Shown: positions 53,548 through 62,674, counted from the first letter of the stretch. The stretch: 64,000 nt of DNA from Alphaproteobacteria bacterium (GCA_030424845.1 JAUHWC010000006.1:79312-143311); one strand, 5' to 3'. The notes: generated by a model from the letters alone, not told the origin. Numbers and translations: made by a program.

Positions 53548-54543
53548 TCAGGCGGCGAAGATGCGGCGGCACATTTTTTGGTGGCGTTCGACCTGGTTAA
53601 AGGCATCGCGCGTGTCATAGGCGTGCCCTTCCCACTCGGAGACCAGCGTGCCGTCAAACCCGCCATCGCGAAACAGCGGCAGGATCGTTTCGTAATCGAT
53701 CGCCTCTTCCACGCCGTTGTCGTCCACGCCGTAGAACTTGCCGTGGATGTGGATGGTGCGGTCCACCAGCGCTTCCCAGCTCTTGGGATCGTGGTTGGAG
53801 AGGATGAAGAAAGCGAGGCTGGCCGCCTGGATATGTGCCGGGGCATGGCCGTTTTCGAGAGCCCACTCGCGCAGGCGACCGGCCTTCTCGTGGCTCATGC
53901 CGTCTTCCAGCCAGACTTCTTTCAGCTTGTCGAGCAGGCTCTCGTCAGCACCAGCCTTGCGGGCGGCGTTGAGCATGGATTCCGGGATGCGGCTGGCGGT
54001 GCCGCCAAAGTCCGGGATCCAGCCGAGCACCGGCGTATCGAGCTTTTCATACATCTCGCCATAAGCCTGCACAGCCGGGTGGCCAGCCCACATCGGGGCA
54101 TGCACTTCCACGCCCATGCGGATGCCGATCTCTTCGGCATAGGGCGCGATTTCAGGCAGCAGGTGGACCGGCAGGGCGAACTGGTAGCGCACGAGGCTGA
54201 AGCCCATCTTCTTGGCGCTGCGCAGCTGGCGCTTGTGGTATTCGACCAGCGCGGCATCGTCGATCGGCTGCTGGCCGGGCTTCAGGAAGCGGTCCGAATT
54301 GATCGCGCAGGAGACGGGGTTGAGGCCGGTTTGGGCAACAAGGTCCTTGAACTGCGCGGCGAAGTTATCCGACACGTCCGGAAACTCGCGGAAGGACTGG
54401 AAGCCGATGATCTCGATGTTCGGGCCCATGCCGCGCCTGGCGACTTCGGCCATCAGCGTATCAAGCTCGAACTGGCGGGTGAGCCATTCGTTGGTGAATG
54501 AATAAAGGGTGACGCCAACCTGCGGGCCATTTTCGGTAGTCAT
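53548..54543 (-). CDS. C-glycoside deglycosidase alpha subunit-like TIM barrel, copy 2
   Basis: A 331-residue TIM barrel with the copy-1 motifs in order: Glu146 (VEVHAP), Asp178 (IPDFGG), His267 (IHIHGKF) and Glu303 (SEWEGH), a full metal site, with His148 also kept. It is quite diverged from the first copy, so the two probably prefer different C-glycosides. It follows its beta subunit by 16 bp on the same strand and precedes a Hyi-like gene. ATG 54543 follows GAGGAC. Expected role: cleavage of 3-keto C-glycosides in the cytoplasm. Confidence 0.82.
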   Translation of the reverse strand: MTTENGPQVGVTLYSFTNEWLTRQFELDTLMAEVARRGMGPNIEIIGFQSFREFPDVSDNFAAQFKDLVAQTGLNPVSCAINSDRFLKPGQQPIDDAALVEYHKRQLRSAKKMGFSLVRYQFALPVHLLPEIAPYAEEIGIRMGVEVHAPMWAGHPAVQAYGEMYEKLDTPVLGWIPDFGGTASRIPESMLNAARKAGADESLLDKLKEVWLEDGMSHEKAGRLREWALENGHAPAHIQAASLAFFILSNHDPKSWEALVDRTIHIHGKFYGVDDNGVEEAIDYETILPLFRDGGFDGTLVSEWEGHAYDTRDAFNQVERHQKMCRRIFAA

Positions 54544-54559
54544 GGTAATAAGTCCTCAA

Positions 54560-54943
54560 TCAGGCGGCGACGCACAGGGTCTCGGCCTGCACATTGTGGC
54601 GCCTCATGCCGGGGATGTAGGGCGGGTTGACGTAGAGCGTCAGTGCGACTTCGTGTTCGCTGCCAACGGCAAGGGCGCGCCCGGGCAAGACGAGGAAGGC
54701 GCTGTCACGCACGAACCAGAAGGTATCCACCTTCTCGCCATTTTCAGAAAGCGGCCAGCGCTTCCCATCGAATTCGACCTGTGCATCGGCAAGATCGAAG
54801 GCTTCGCCATCTATGGAGACCTCGGCGAACTCCACCGTCGAAAACGGCAGCGAGCGATACCACGGCAGGCGGCAAGCCAAGATCAGCTCGCCGTTCGCGA
54901 CGCGCAGGCCCTCCTCACCGATAATACGTTCAACAGGCAGCAT
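54560..54943 (-). CDS. C-glycoside deglycosidase beta subunit (DUF6379 type), copy 2
   Basis: A 127-residue all-beta protein. LILACRLPWYRSLPFSTVEFAEVSIDG aligns with GRLPYYRGLGLSMIEDIQVTVDG of copy 1, and the C-terminal LYVNPPYIPGM with VRNRVSYLPF. It is the first gene of the operon beta-alpha-Hyi. ATG 54943 follows GGGAGG; the upstream in-frame ATG 54979 has no ribosome site. The palindromic operator at 55003 is 60 bp upstream. Confidence 0.8.
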   Translation of the reverse strand: MLPVERIIGEEGLRVANGELILACRLPWYRSLPFSTVEFAEVSIDGEAFDLADAQVEFDGKRWPLSENGEKVDTFWFVRDSAFLVLPGRALAVGSEHEVALTLYVNPPYIPGMRRHNVQAETLCVAA

Positions 54944-55002
54944 GATCCCTCCCAGGAAAGCAGGTGATTCCCACCTCAAGAGAGGCGGAAACGAAATTAA
55001 TT

Positions 55003-55016
55003 AGAATTATGCTTCT
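55003..55016. promoter_or_regulatory. AGAA-N6-TTCT operator, the perfect copy
   Basis: AGAA TTATGC TTCT; with flanks the dyad is ATTAGAA-N6-TTCTAAT (55000-55019), a perfect 7-6-7 palindrome. It lies in the divergent gap between the second CGD operon (54943) and the GMC gene (55061). Confidence 0.75.
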
Positions 55017-55060
55017 AATTTTCTTTACTGCTCGCGTCAAGCGGGCTATCGCTGGAAAAA

Positions 55061-56701
55061 ATGGATTTCGAGAAATTGGGGCGGAGCGTGAACCGGTTTG
55101 ATTATGTGATTGTTGGTGCCGGATCGGCGGGGTGCGTGCTGGCGAACCGGCTGAGTGCCGACCCTGCGACAAGCGTGTTGCTGGTGGAGGATGGCGGGGA
55201 CAACGACCACCCCTTCATCAACATGGCCGGCGGCTTCATCAAGATCATGGGCAATCCGGAATATTTCCGCCTGTTTCCGGTCAAGCCGCGCGAGGGCATG
55301 CGCCCGGGCATCAGCACCTATGGCCGCGGCCTTGGCGGCTCCTCCGCAATCAACGGGACCTGGTACCTGACAGGCATGCCGCAGGATTATGACAGCTGGG
55401 TGGACCTGGGCCTTGCCGGCTGGGGCTGGGACGAGATTTCGCGCTGCTATTCCCGTTTCGAGGATTATCGCGAACCGGGCGCACACCCGGGACGCGGCCG
55501 CGGCGGCGAACTGCAGGTAACCGCCTCCACATACAATTCCCCCGTCCTCGATGCGCTGATCGAAGGTTTCGGCACGCAGGGCATGCCGTGGCTCGACGAT
55601 GTCACGCAGCCGCGCGCGCACGGCGTCGGGCGCAGCCAGTATACCGTGGACCGCAAGGGCAAGCGCGAGACAAGCTACAAGGCCTTCGTCAAGCCGGTGG
55701 CAGGCCGCCGAAACCTCACCATTGCCACCCACACAGCAGTGAAACGCGTGCTGCTTGAAGGCGGCAAGGCCACTGGCATCCTGTGCGAGGCCGATGGCGC
55801 GGAAAGGACCTATGCCGCGAACCGCGAGGTGATCCTTTCCGCCGGTGTCTATGGCTCGCCGCAATTGCTGCAATTGTCCGGCATCGGTCCGGGTGCGGCG
55901 CTGAAGGAGTTGGGCATCGCGGTGGTCAAGGACCTGCCTGCCGTCGGGCAGAACCTGTGCGACCATCAGAAGTTCGGCGTCTCCTTCGACCTCGCCAATC
56001 ATCCCGGCACCAACCGAGAATTCTTCGGCTGGCGGCTCTATCGCAATGCCTTGCAGTATTTCCTCACCGGAACGGGCCATCTCGCCCGTGTGGGCATGCC
56101 GATCACCGGCCTTGTTGCCAGCGACGGCGTGGATCCGGAATGGCCTGACTTCCAGGTTGCCGCGGCACCCTTCGCCATGCGCACGGTGAACGAGATGGCG
56201 GAGAAGCCCGGGAGCCCGCTGACCCCGAAGCCCGGCCTTACCTTTTCCGGCTATCACCTGCGCCCGCGGAGCCGGGGATCCATAACGCTGCAATCCCCCG
56301 ATTTTCGGGATGCACCGATGGTGGACCCGACGATCTGGAGCGATCCCTATGACGTGGCCAAGGCAATTGAACTGTTCAAGCTGTTCCGCGCGATTGCCCG
56401 CTCCGAACCGCTGACCAATTTCATCGGCGCGGAACGCATGCCGGGTGACGATGTGCGCGATGACGAGGCAATCAGGCGTGAACTGGCCAAGATGGTCGAA
56501 GGCGGGCTGCACGGCACCGGCACCTGCTCCATGGGCACTGACGAGGCCACCTCCGTGACGGACGCGAAGTGCCGCGTGCACGGTGTGGCAGGGCTGCGCG
56601 TGGTCGATTGCTCGATCATGCCGACCCCGGTATCGGGCAACACCAATAGCCCGGCGATGGCGGTGGCCGAGCGCGCAGCCGAATTGATCAGGGATTCCTG
56701 A
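55061..56701 (+). CDS. GMC oxidoreductase (choline-dehydrogenase type), candidate glycoside 3-oxidase
   Basis: A 546-residue classical GMC flavoprotein: FAD motif GAGSAGCVLA (20-29), GRGLGGSSAINGTWYLTG signature 1, SAGVYGSPQLLQLSGIG signature 2, catalytic His in LHGTGTCSMG and Asn in SGNTNSP. It has no signal peptide and no iron-sulfur triad, unlike the two dehydrogenases at 19817 and 46057, so it acts in the cytoplasm. Divergent from CGD copy 2 across the perfect operator, it may oxidise C3 of the C-glycoside for that enzyme, as CarA does in Microbacterium. ATG 55061; GTG 55088 is an alternative. Confidence 0.88.
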   Translation: MDFEKLGRSVNRFDYVIVGAGSAGCVLANRLSADPATSVLLVEDGGDNDHPFINMAGGFIKIMGNPEYFRLFPVKPREGMRPGISTYGRGLGGSSAINGTWYLTGMPQDYDSWVDLGLAGWGWDEISRCYSRFEDYREPGAHPGRGRGGELQVTASTYNSPVLDALIEGFGTQGMPWLDDVTQPRAHGVGRSQYTVDRKGKRETSYKAFVKPVAGRRNLTIATHTAVKRVLLEGGKATGILCEADGAERTYAANREVILSAGVYGSPQLLQLSGIGPGAALKELGIAVVKDLPAVGQNLCDHQKFGVSFDLANHPGTNREFFGWRLYRNALQYFLTGTGHLARVGMPITGLVASDGVDPEWPDFQVAAAPFAMRTVNEMAEKPGSPLTPKPGLTFSGYHLRPRSRGSITLQSPDFRDAPMVDPTIWSDPYDVAKAIELFKLFRAIARSEPLTNFIGAERMPGDDVRDDEAIRRELAKMVEGGLHGTGTCSMGTDEATSVTDAKCRVHGVAGLRVVDCSIMPTPVSGNTNSPAMAVAERAAELIRDS

Positions 56702-58454
56702 CAATCGGCAGCGAAAGCGTGCTTTCCTGCCCCGCCCTGCCGAAAATCCTCACGGTCGGCGGTTCTTCGGGAGAGCGCACCCGCTCGCGATAATCCGCGC
56801 CGGTGATTGTCAGCTGGACACGGTGGCCCGGGTTGAACACCCATGAGGTGGGCATCATCGCAAAGCGCACTCGGACCTCTTCCCCGACAGCGAGGGGATC
56901 GCTGTCCTCTGCGTAACTGCGGTGCCACACGATCCCTTCCGGCATGGTCCATTGCGGCTCGTGCGTGGCGCGCAGCGAAAGCTTCTGGCGCCCCTCGGTC
57001 ACCACCGTCACCGTGCCATCGGGCGCAACGTCTTCGAGATAGGCGAAGAGGTTTGCATCCTCCCCCTGTTCCAGAGAGACGCGGATATCCACCAATGGCT
57101 CGCCGGTCACTTCGATCGCCTCTGCCAGAGGCTGCCCGGTGAAGCTCGGCCCTGCCCCCGGAATGTGGCAAGGCTGCGCGCGCGGGCCGGAACCATAGCC
57201 CGGGCAATCAACCGAATAATCGGCCATGAATGACTGTGCCCAGTCCCCCTGCGGCCCCGGGGACAGGCTTCCGTTTCCAAGGGTGAAACCGGTTCTCCCT
57301 TCCTCTGCCACGGGCCATCTGTCGACTGCCGTCCACTGCCCCTCGCCCGCCGGGTCCATCGTGAAATAATGCACCGCAGGCTGCTCATCGAGGCCGACAT
57401 CCAGGCCCTTGAGGTGGGTATCGAAGAAGCGATGCATCTCTTCCAGCAGTGCGAAATCGCCATCGTCGCAATGCTCCCACGGGCCGATGATCAGGCGCGA
57501 TCCGGGAATATTGAGGTTCGCCTCGATCCCCTGGTCGCGCAGTTCATCGAACCAGCCGCCCTGGATATAGACCGGCACCCGGGACAAGCGGATCTGTTCG
57601 GCATAGCGGGCAATGCTGCCCTCCTCCCAGAAGCGGCTTGCCACCAGCGGCGAATAGCTGTCGCGAAACGGCAAGCCGCTCCACAGGTCGAACAGGGCAG
57701 GAGCTTCCTGGTGCTGGCGCGCGGCCTCGGCGAGCAGGACCTTGTCCTCGTCGCCATCGACCGGATCGATGGCCATGTCCTGCTCGATGGTGCGCGAAGG
57801 ACCGGTACCCCATTGCGCGAAGATGCCGCCGCGGCGGAAAGCATCATATTTGTGCCAGCTGAAGCACCCGGCAAAGACCGCCGACAGCGCGGGTGGGCGG
57901 TTGGTCAGCACATGCATCGCCGCATCGCCGGTGTTGGAGCAGCCGTAGACGCCCACCTTGCCGGTCGACCACGGCTAGCGAGAAAGCCATTGCGTGATCT
58001 CGAAGGAATCCTGCGCCTCGTTGCGATCGTGATATCCGCGCATCGCGCCGAAGGACTGGCCGTTGCCCCTGCGGGCCACCTGCACGACCACATATCCGTG
58101 GCGGGTAAGCTGTTGCATCCGGCGATAGGCGGCGACCTCGTCCCCTGCCCCGTCGGCAGTGGTCTGCGAAATCGAGAGCGAATGATGCCAGATCACCGGG
58201 AAGCGCCCTTCGACCGCCACCCCGCCATTGGCCGGACGATCGACCCGCATTGCAATTCGCGTTCCGTCGCGCAGCGTGTGGTAGAAGCTGTGCGAAACAC
58301 GGCCTTCATACTGCGGTGCGGGCCTGCAATGGCCAAAGCTGGACGCGACAGCAGCCTGCGCGGCGCCAGCAGTCATTTCTTCCGCCAGAACGGGCGCGTT
58401 GCAGCACAGGGCAACGGCAAGTGCCGCGCCCAACCTTGCAGGATTCCTCAACAT
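56688..58454 (-). pseudogene. CocE/NonD-type S15 hydrolase broken by an in-frame TAG
   Basis: Read from ATG 58454 (signal peptide 1-24, GAGAGGAT upstream) it is a peptidase-S15-like acyl hydrolase, but codon 160 (57977-57975) is TAG. The reading frame continues unchanged to 56688, with PWSTGKVGVYGCSNTG right after the stop carrying the nucleophile Ser, and a C-terminal jelly-roll domain. One C-to-T change from CAG would explain it. The split leaves the signal and 159 residues in one piece and the whole catalytic domain in the other, which has no signal. A sequencing error or readthrough remains possible. Confidence 0.8.
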
Positions 58455-58518
58455 GTCTTTTATCCTCTCGCGCCCGTTCCGGCAGGCAGCCCTGGCTTTC
58501 TCAGATCGCCCCGAGTTC

Positions 58519-59922
58519 TCAGATCGGGTAGTGTCCCGGTTCGGTTTCGAAGGTGACCCAGCGGGTTTCGGTGAAGGCGTCGATGCCCTGGCGGCCACCG
58601 AAGCGGCCGTAGCCCGATGCCTTCATCCCGCCGAACGGCATCTGCGGTTCATCGCTGACGGTGGAGGCGTTGACGTGGCAGATGCCGGCCTGGATCTGGC
58701 GGGCAACCTTCAGGCCGCGTGCGGTGTCCTTCGTGAAGACGGCGGATGAAAGGCCGTATTCGGTGTCATTCGCCAGTTCGATGGCATGTGCCTCGTCCCT
58801 CGCGCGGATCATGCCGACCACCGGGCCGAAGCTCTCGTCACGGAACAGCTTCATGTCCGGCGTCACCTTGTCGACGAGGTGCGCTGGCATCACCACGTTC
58901 TGCGTCGTCTCGCCGCCGACGAGGAGTTCCGCGCCCTTGGCAACGGCATCCTCGATCAGGGCATAGCAATGGTCCACCGTCTTGCGGTCCACCACCGCGC
59001 CCAGCGGCGTGTTGCCCGCCGTCGGATCACCCGCCGGCATGGACTCGACCTTGGCCTTGAACCTGACTGCAAATTCATCGGCCACGGCCTCGACCACGAT
59101 GATGCGCTCCGTGCTCATGCAGATCTGGCCCTGGTTCATGTAGGCACCGAAGGCTGCTGCCTTCACTGCCTCGTCAAGATCGGCATCCTCCAGCACCAGC
59201 ATCGGCGCCTTGCCGCCCAGTTCCAGCAGGCAGGGCTTCAGGTGCTCGGCCGCACGCTTGGCGATGATCTTGCCGACAGCGGTGGAACCCGTGAAGTTGA
59301 TGCGCTTGACCTGCGGCGCATCGATCAGCGCGCCCACAACTTCTGCTGCATCCTTGGGATCGTTCGTCACCACGTTCACCACGCCAACGGGGAAGCCTGC
59401 CTCGGCAAAGGCCTCGATGATCAGCGCATGGGTGCGCGGGCATTGTTCGCTCGCCTTCAGGATCACGGCATTGCCGCAAGCGAGCGGCACCGCAATCGCG
59501 CGCACGCCGAGGATGATCGGGGCATTCCAAGGGGCAATGCCCAGCAGCACGCCCACAGGTTCCTTCATCGCCATGGCGATGGTGCCTTCATGGTCGGAGG
59601 GGATCACCTCGCCGCTAATCTGCGTGGTGATCGCAGCCGCCTCGCGCACCATGCCAGCAGCCAGCCCGAGGTTGAACATCGCCCAGCCGGCGGTCGCCCC
59701 GATCTCGCCCATCATGGCGGCAACGAAATCGTCCTTCTTCGCCATCAGCGCATCGGCCGCCTTCATCAGCACTGCTCGGCGTGCGTTCGGGCCCATCTTG
59801 GACCACACCGCAAAACCGGCCTGCGCCTTTTCCGCAATCGCCGGAATATCCGATGGCTGCATTGCTTCAGCCGACGAGGCCACTTCGCCGGTCACAGGGT
59901 TCAGGCGCGTGAATTGGGTCAT
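58519..59922 (-). CDS. Aldehyde dehydrogenase (salicylaldehyde/vanillin dehydrogenase-like)
   Basis: A 467-residue NAD(P)-dependent ALDH with Asn133 (APWNAP), general base Glu234 (LELGGK) and nucleophile Cys268 (NQGQICMS). The MNQGQICMSTERI context resembles aromatic aldehyde dehydrogenases such as vanillin or salicylaldehyde dehydrogenase. It would oxidise an aromatic aldehyde from aglycone breakdown to the acid. ATG 59922 follows AGAGGAC. It stands upstream of the broken S15 gene on the same strand. Confidence 0.92.
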   Translation of the reverse strand: MTQFTRLNPVTGEVASSAEAMQPSDIPAIAEKAQAGFAVWSKMGPNARRAVLMKAADALMAKKDDFVAAMMGEIGATAGWAMFNLGLAAGMVREAAAITTQISGEVIPSDHEGTIAMAMKEPVGVLLGIAPWNAPIILGVRAIAVPLACGNAVILKASEQCPRTHALIIEAFAEAGFPVGVVNVVTNDPKDAAEVVGALIDAPQVKRINFTGSTAVGKIIAKRAAEHLKPCLLELGGKAPMLVLEDADLDEAVKAAAFGAYMNQGQICMSTERIIVVEAVADEFAVRFKAKVESMPAGDPTAGNTPLGAVVDRKTVDHCYALIEDAVAKGAELLVGGETTQNVVMPAHLVDKVTPDMKLFRDESFGPVVGMIRARDEAHAIELANDTEYGLSSAVFTKDTARGLKVARQIQAGICHVNASTVSDEPQMPFGGMKASGYGRFGGRQGIDAFTETRWVTFETEPGHYPI

Positions 59923-59963
59923 TGTTGGGGTCCTCTCTTGTTCTGACATGCGGTCGATGCCGC

Positions 59964-60329
59964 TCATTGATCCTGCTGGAAATTCTTGCGTTCGATGGTC
60001 CAGTTCTCGTCGCTGCACAAGCCGCATTCGTCGCCAACGAACATGCTCGCGGCTGCCTCACCACCCTTCAGCTGCCAATCGAGCCAGTGCACGCCGAAGC
60101 GCACCCAATCACCTCCGTTGGCCGCACTATAACGCGAGAAAGCCGCGATACCGTCGAGATTGCGTGCCGGGATGAGGTTCACCACGCCGACAACAGCGTC
60201 AGAACCGAAGATTGCGTAAGCCCCGTTGGCGACCACCCGGATACGAATGATCGCGCCGATCCCCTGACCGACACCAGCCGGCACGGTAACTTCTGGACGA
60301 AAGAGGAAAGTGGGGAATAGAACCTGCAA
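59964..60329 (-). pseudogene. Remnant of a TonB-dependent receptor plug
   Basis: On the minus strand an open frame contains ANGAYAIFGSDAVVGVVN followed by LDGIAAFSRYSAANGGDW. This matches the plug-domain 'YGSDAVAGVVN' region of sphingomonad TonB receptors, but nothing before it forms a signal or TonB box, and the frame ends about 85 residues later with no barrel. It is a relic of deletion, lying between the ALDH and the flavin monooxygenase. Confidence 0.65.
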
Positions 60330-60352
60330 GGGTGGCGGGAGAGGAAATGCGG

Positions 60353-62011
60353 ATGGGCAAGAGCGATTTCGATGTCATCGTGGTGGGTGCGGGATTTGCC
60401 GGGCTCTACATGCTTCACAAGCTGCGACAGCTGGGCTTGTCGGCCTGCGTGCTGGAGAAAGCGGGTGACGTCGGCGGCACGTGGTACTGGAACCGCTACC
60501 CCGGCGCACGTTGCGATATCGAGAGCGTGGAATATTCCTATTCCTTCTCACCAGAGCTCGAGCAGGAGTGGCAATGGACCGAGCGCTATGCCTCGCAGCC
60601 CGAAATCCTGCGATACCTCCAGCATGTGGCGGACCGGTTCGACCTGCGTCGCGACATCCGCTTCAGCACCACGGTTGCCGGCGCACGCTGGGATGAGAGC
60701 GGGCAACTCTGGCATGTTGCCACTGATGGAGGCGAAGAGCTGACCGCACGTTTCTGCGTGTTTAGCACCGGTTGCCTGTCTTCTCCGAACAAGCCGCAGA
60801 TCGAAGGCCTCGATAGTTTCGGCGGGGAAACCTACCTCACCGGCCTGTGGCCGCACGAGGGGGTGGACTTCAACGGCAAGCGCGTGGCAGTTATCGGCAC
60901 CGGCTCCAGCGGCATCCAGTCCATTCCGGTGATCGCCCGGCAGGTAGACCGGGTCACTGTTTTCCAGCGCACGCCAAGCTTCGTGGTGCCGGCCCAGAAC
61001 CGCGCGCTGGAAGCCAGCGAACTGGCGGAAATCAGGCAAGGCTACCGTCAACTTCGCGAGGAAGCACGGCACACGGTCGGCGGGGTGGCGCGCGGTGCAG
61101 CACCTTCCCCTCGCCCGGCACTCGAAACCCCGCCGGACGAATTGCGCCGCGAGCTCGACGAACGCTGGGAATTCGGCGGGCTCGGCGGCTTCCTCAATTC
61201 GCATCCCGACAGCTTCATCGATGCACGGGCAGCAGAACGCATTGCCGATTACTTGCGCGATCGCGTGCGCGGCATCGTGAAGGACCCGGCGACAGCGGAA
61301 TTGCTGTGTCCCACAACCTATCCGGTCAACTCAAAGCGGCTATGCGTCGACACCGGCTATTTCGACACCTTCAACCGCGACAACGTCGAACTGGTTGACC
61401 TCAACGCCAACCCCATCAGGCAGGTAACCCCGAACGGCGTGCTTGCCGGCGATCACGTCTACGACGTCGATATCATCGTGCTGGCCACCGGTTTCGATGC
61501 AATGACCGGCTCGCTAGGCAAGATCGACATCCGCGGGCGGGACAACCTCGCCCTTGCAGACAAATGGTCCGCCGGGCCGCGCACCTACCTCGGGCTGATG
61601 TCTGGCGGCTTCCCCAACATGTTCATCATCACCGGGCCTGGAAGCCCATCGGTCCTGTCGAACATGGTCACCTCCATCGAACAGCATGTCGAGTGGATCG
61701 GGCAGTTGCTGTCGGACATGGCGGAGAGGGGGCAGGCCCTGATCGAGCCGCGGCCCGAAGCGGAAGATGTCTGGACGACCCATGTCACCGCCGTGGCCGA
61801 ACCGACGATCTTCATGCAGGCAGACAGCTGGTACCTGGGCGCCAATGTTCCCGGCAAGCCGCGTGTCTTCATGCCCTATGTCGGCGGCGTGGGTACCTAT
61901 CGCGCAATCTGCGATGCGCTCGCCGCGGACGGCTATCCGGGGTTCGTCATCGATGGCCAGGGCAAGACCGCGCTGCCTGACTTCTTTTCGTTCCTGCGGG
62001 CACCCGAGTGA
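60353..62011 (+). CDS. Baeyer-Villiger-type flavin monooxygenase with altered fingerprint
   Basis: A 552-residue flavoprotein with two Rossmann motifs (GAGFAG at 12-17 and GTGSSG at 182-187) and the GGTWYWNRYPGARCDIES stretch of class B monooxygenases. The Baeyer-Villiger fingerprint FxGxxxHxxxW reads FGGETYLTGLW (156-166), so the His is Leu162. Such enzymes insert oxygen beside a carbonyl; loss of the His may change or abolish that chemistry. ATG 60353 sits eight bases after GGAGAGG; GTG 60332 and ATG 60347 are alternatives. Confidence 0.88.
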   Translation: MGKSDFDVIVVGAGFAGLYMLHKLRQLGLSACVLEKAGDVGGTWYWNRYPGARCDIESVEYSYSFSPELEQEWQWTERYASQPEILRYLQHVADRFDLRRDIRFSTTVAGARWDESGQLWHVATDGGEELTARFCVFSTGCLSSPNKPQIEGLDSFGGETYLTGLWPHEGVDFNGKRVAVIGTGSSGIQSIPVIARQVDRVTVFQRTPSFVVPAQNRALEASELAEIRQGYRQLREEARHTVGGVARGAAPSPRPALETPPDELRRELDERWEFGGLGGFLNSHPDSFIDARAAERIADYLRDRVRGIVKDPATAELLCPTTYPVNSKRLCVDTGYFDTFNRDNVELVDLNANPIRQVTPNGVLAGDHVYDVDIIVLATGFDAMTGSLGKIDIRGRDNLALADKWSAGPRTYLGLMSGGFPNMFIITGPGSPSVLSNMVTSIEQHVEWIGQLLSDMAERGQALIEPRPEAEDVWTTHVTAVAEPTIFMQADSWYLGANVPGKPRVFMPYVGGVGTYRAICDALAADGYPGFVIDGQGKTALPDFFSFLRAPE

Positions 62012-62126
62012 TCGGATCGTTTCGGCGCGACAAGATGGCGTAACGGATTTGATGCGCGACAAAGCCTCCTCTGCGGCCTAGGCTAGGTTGCAGAGACCAG
62101 AACAAAAGCCTTGGGAAGGATGGACC

Positions 62127-62674
62127 GTGCTGCGCATTCGGCGGCTCCCGATTGATAGTTATCCGGACAACACGGCTTTCATCCTGCGTTACGGCAACGG
62201 CTATTCAGCCGAGCATTTCCAGGCCCTTCGCAAGATCAGGGTAACTGGCGAGGACTGCGAGATCCTGGCGACGCTGGCTCTGGTCGACGACGGGCAGATC
62301 ATCGGCGATGGCGAGATCGGCCTGGGTGAGCAGGCATTTCGCCGCTTTGGCCTGCCCGAAGGGGCGATAGTGGAGATCGCCCAGGCAAGGCGCCCGTCCA
62401 GCCTCGAATTCGTGCGGCGCAAGATCGATGGCGACAGCCTTGGCGAAGCAGAGATTGCCGCGGTCGTCCGCGACATTGCCAACCATCGCTATTCGCCCAT
62501 GGAAATCAGCGCCTGCCGCAGATCGGCGAGCTCTACGCCTTGCCGCCCGGTGAGCCGGCAAAGCGTCTGGAAACCGGCAGGGCAGACCTTGCCGAGGCGC
62601 TGGAGAAGATGCGGCACGTGCTGGAATCCTACAACGCGCACATCGCCCGCAAGAATGGAGAGCGGACACGCTGA
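62127..62674 (+). pseudogene. Truncated thymidine phosphorylase joined out of frame to another gene's tail
   Basis: From GTG 62127 (GGGAAGGA upstream) the frame reads as the N-terminal domain of a thymidine/AMP phosphorylase: LRIRRLPIDSY, ILATLALVDD, IVEIAQARRP and VRDIANHRYSPMEISA. At about 62511 the homology stops, far short of the usual ~500 residues. Coding continues in the next frame as LPQIGELYALPPGEPAKRL ... HIARKNGE to TGA at 62672-62674, the tail of an unrelated, unidentified protein. The original frame itself runs on to 62696 as nonsense. It looks like a deletion scar. Confidence 0.65.
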
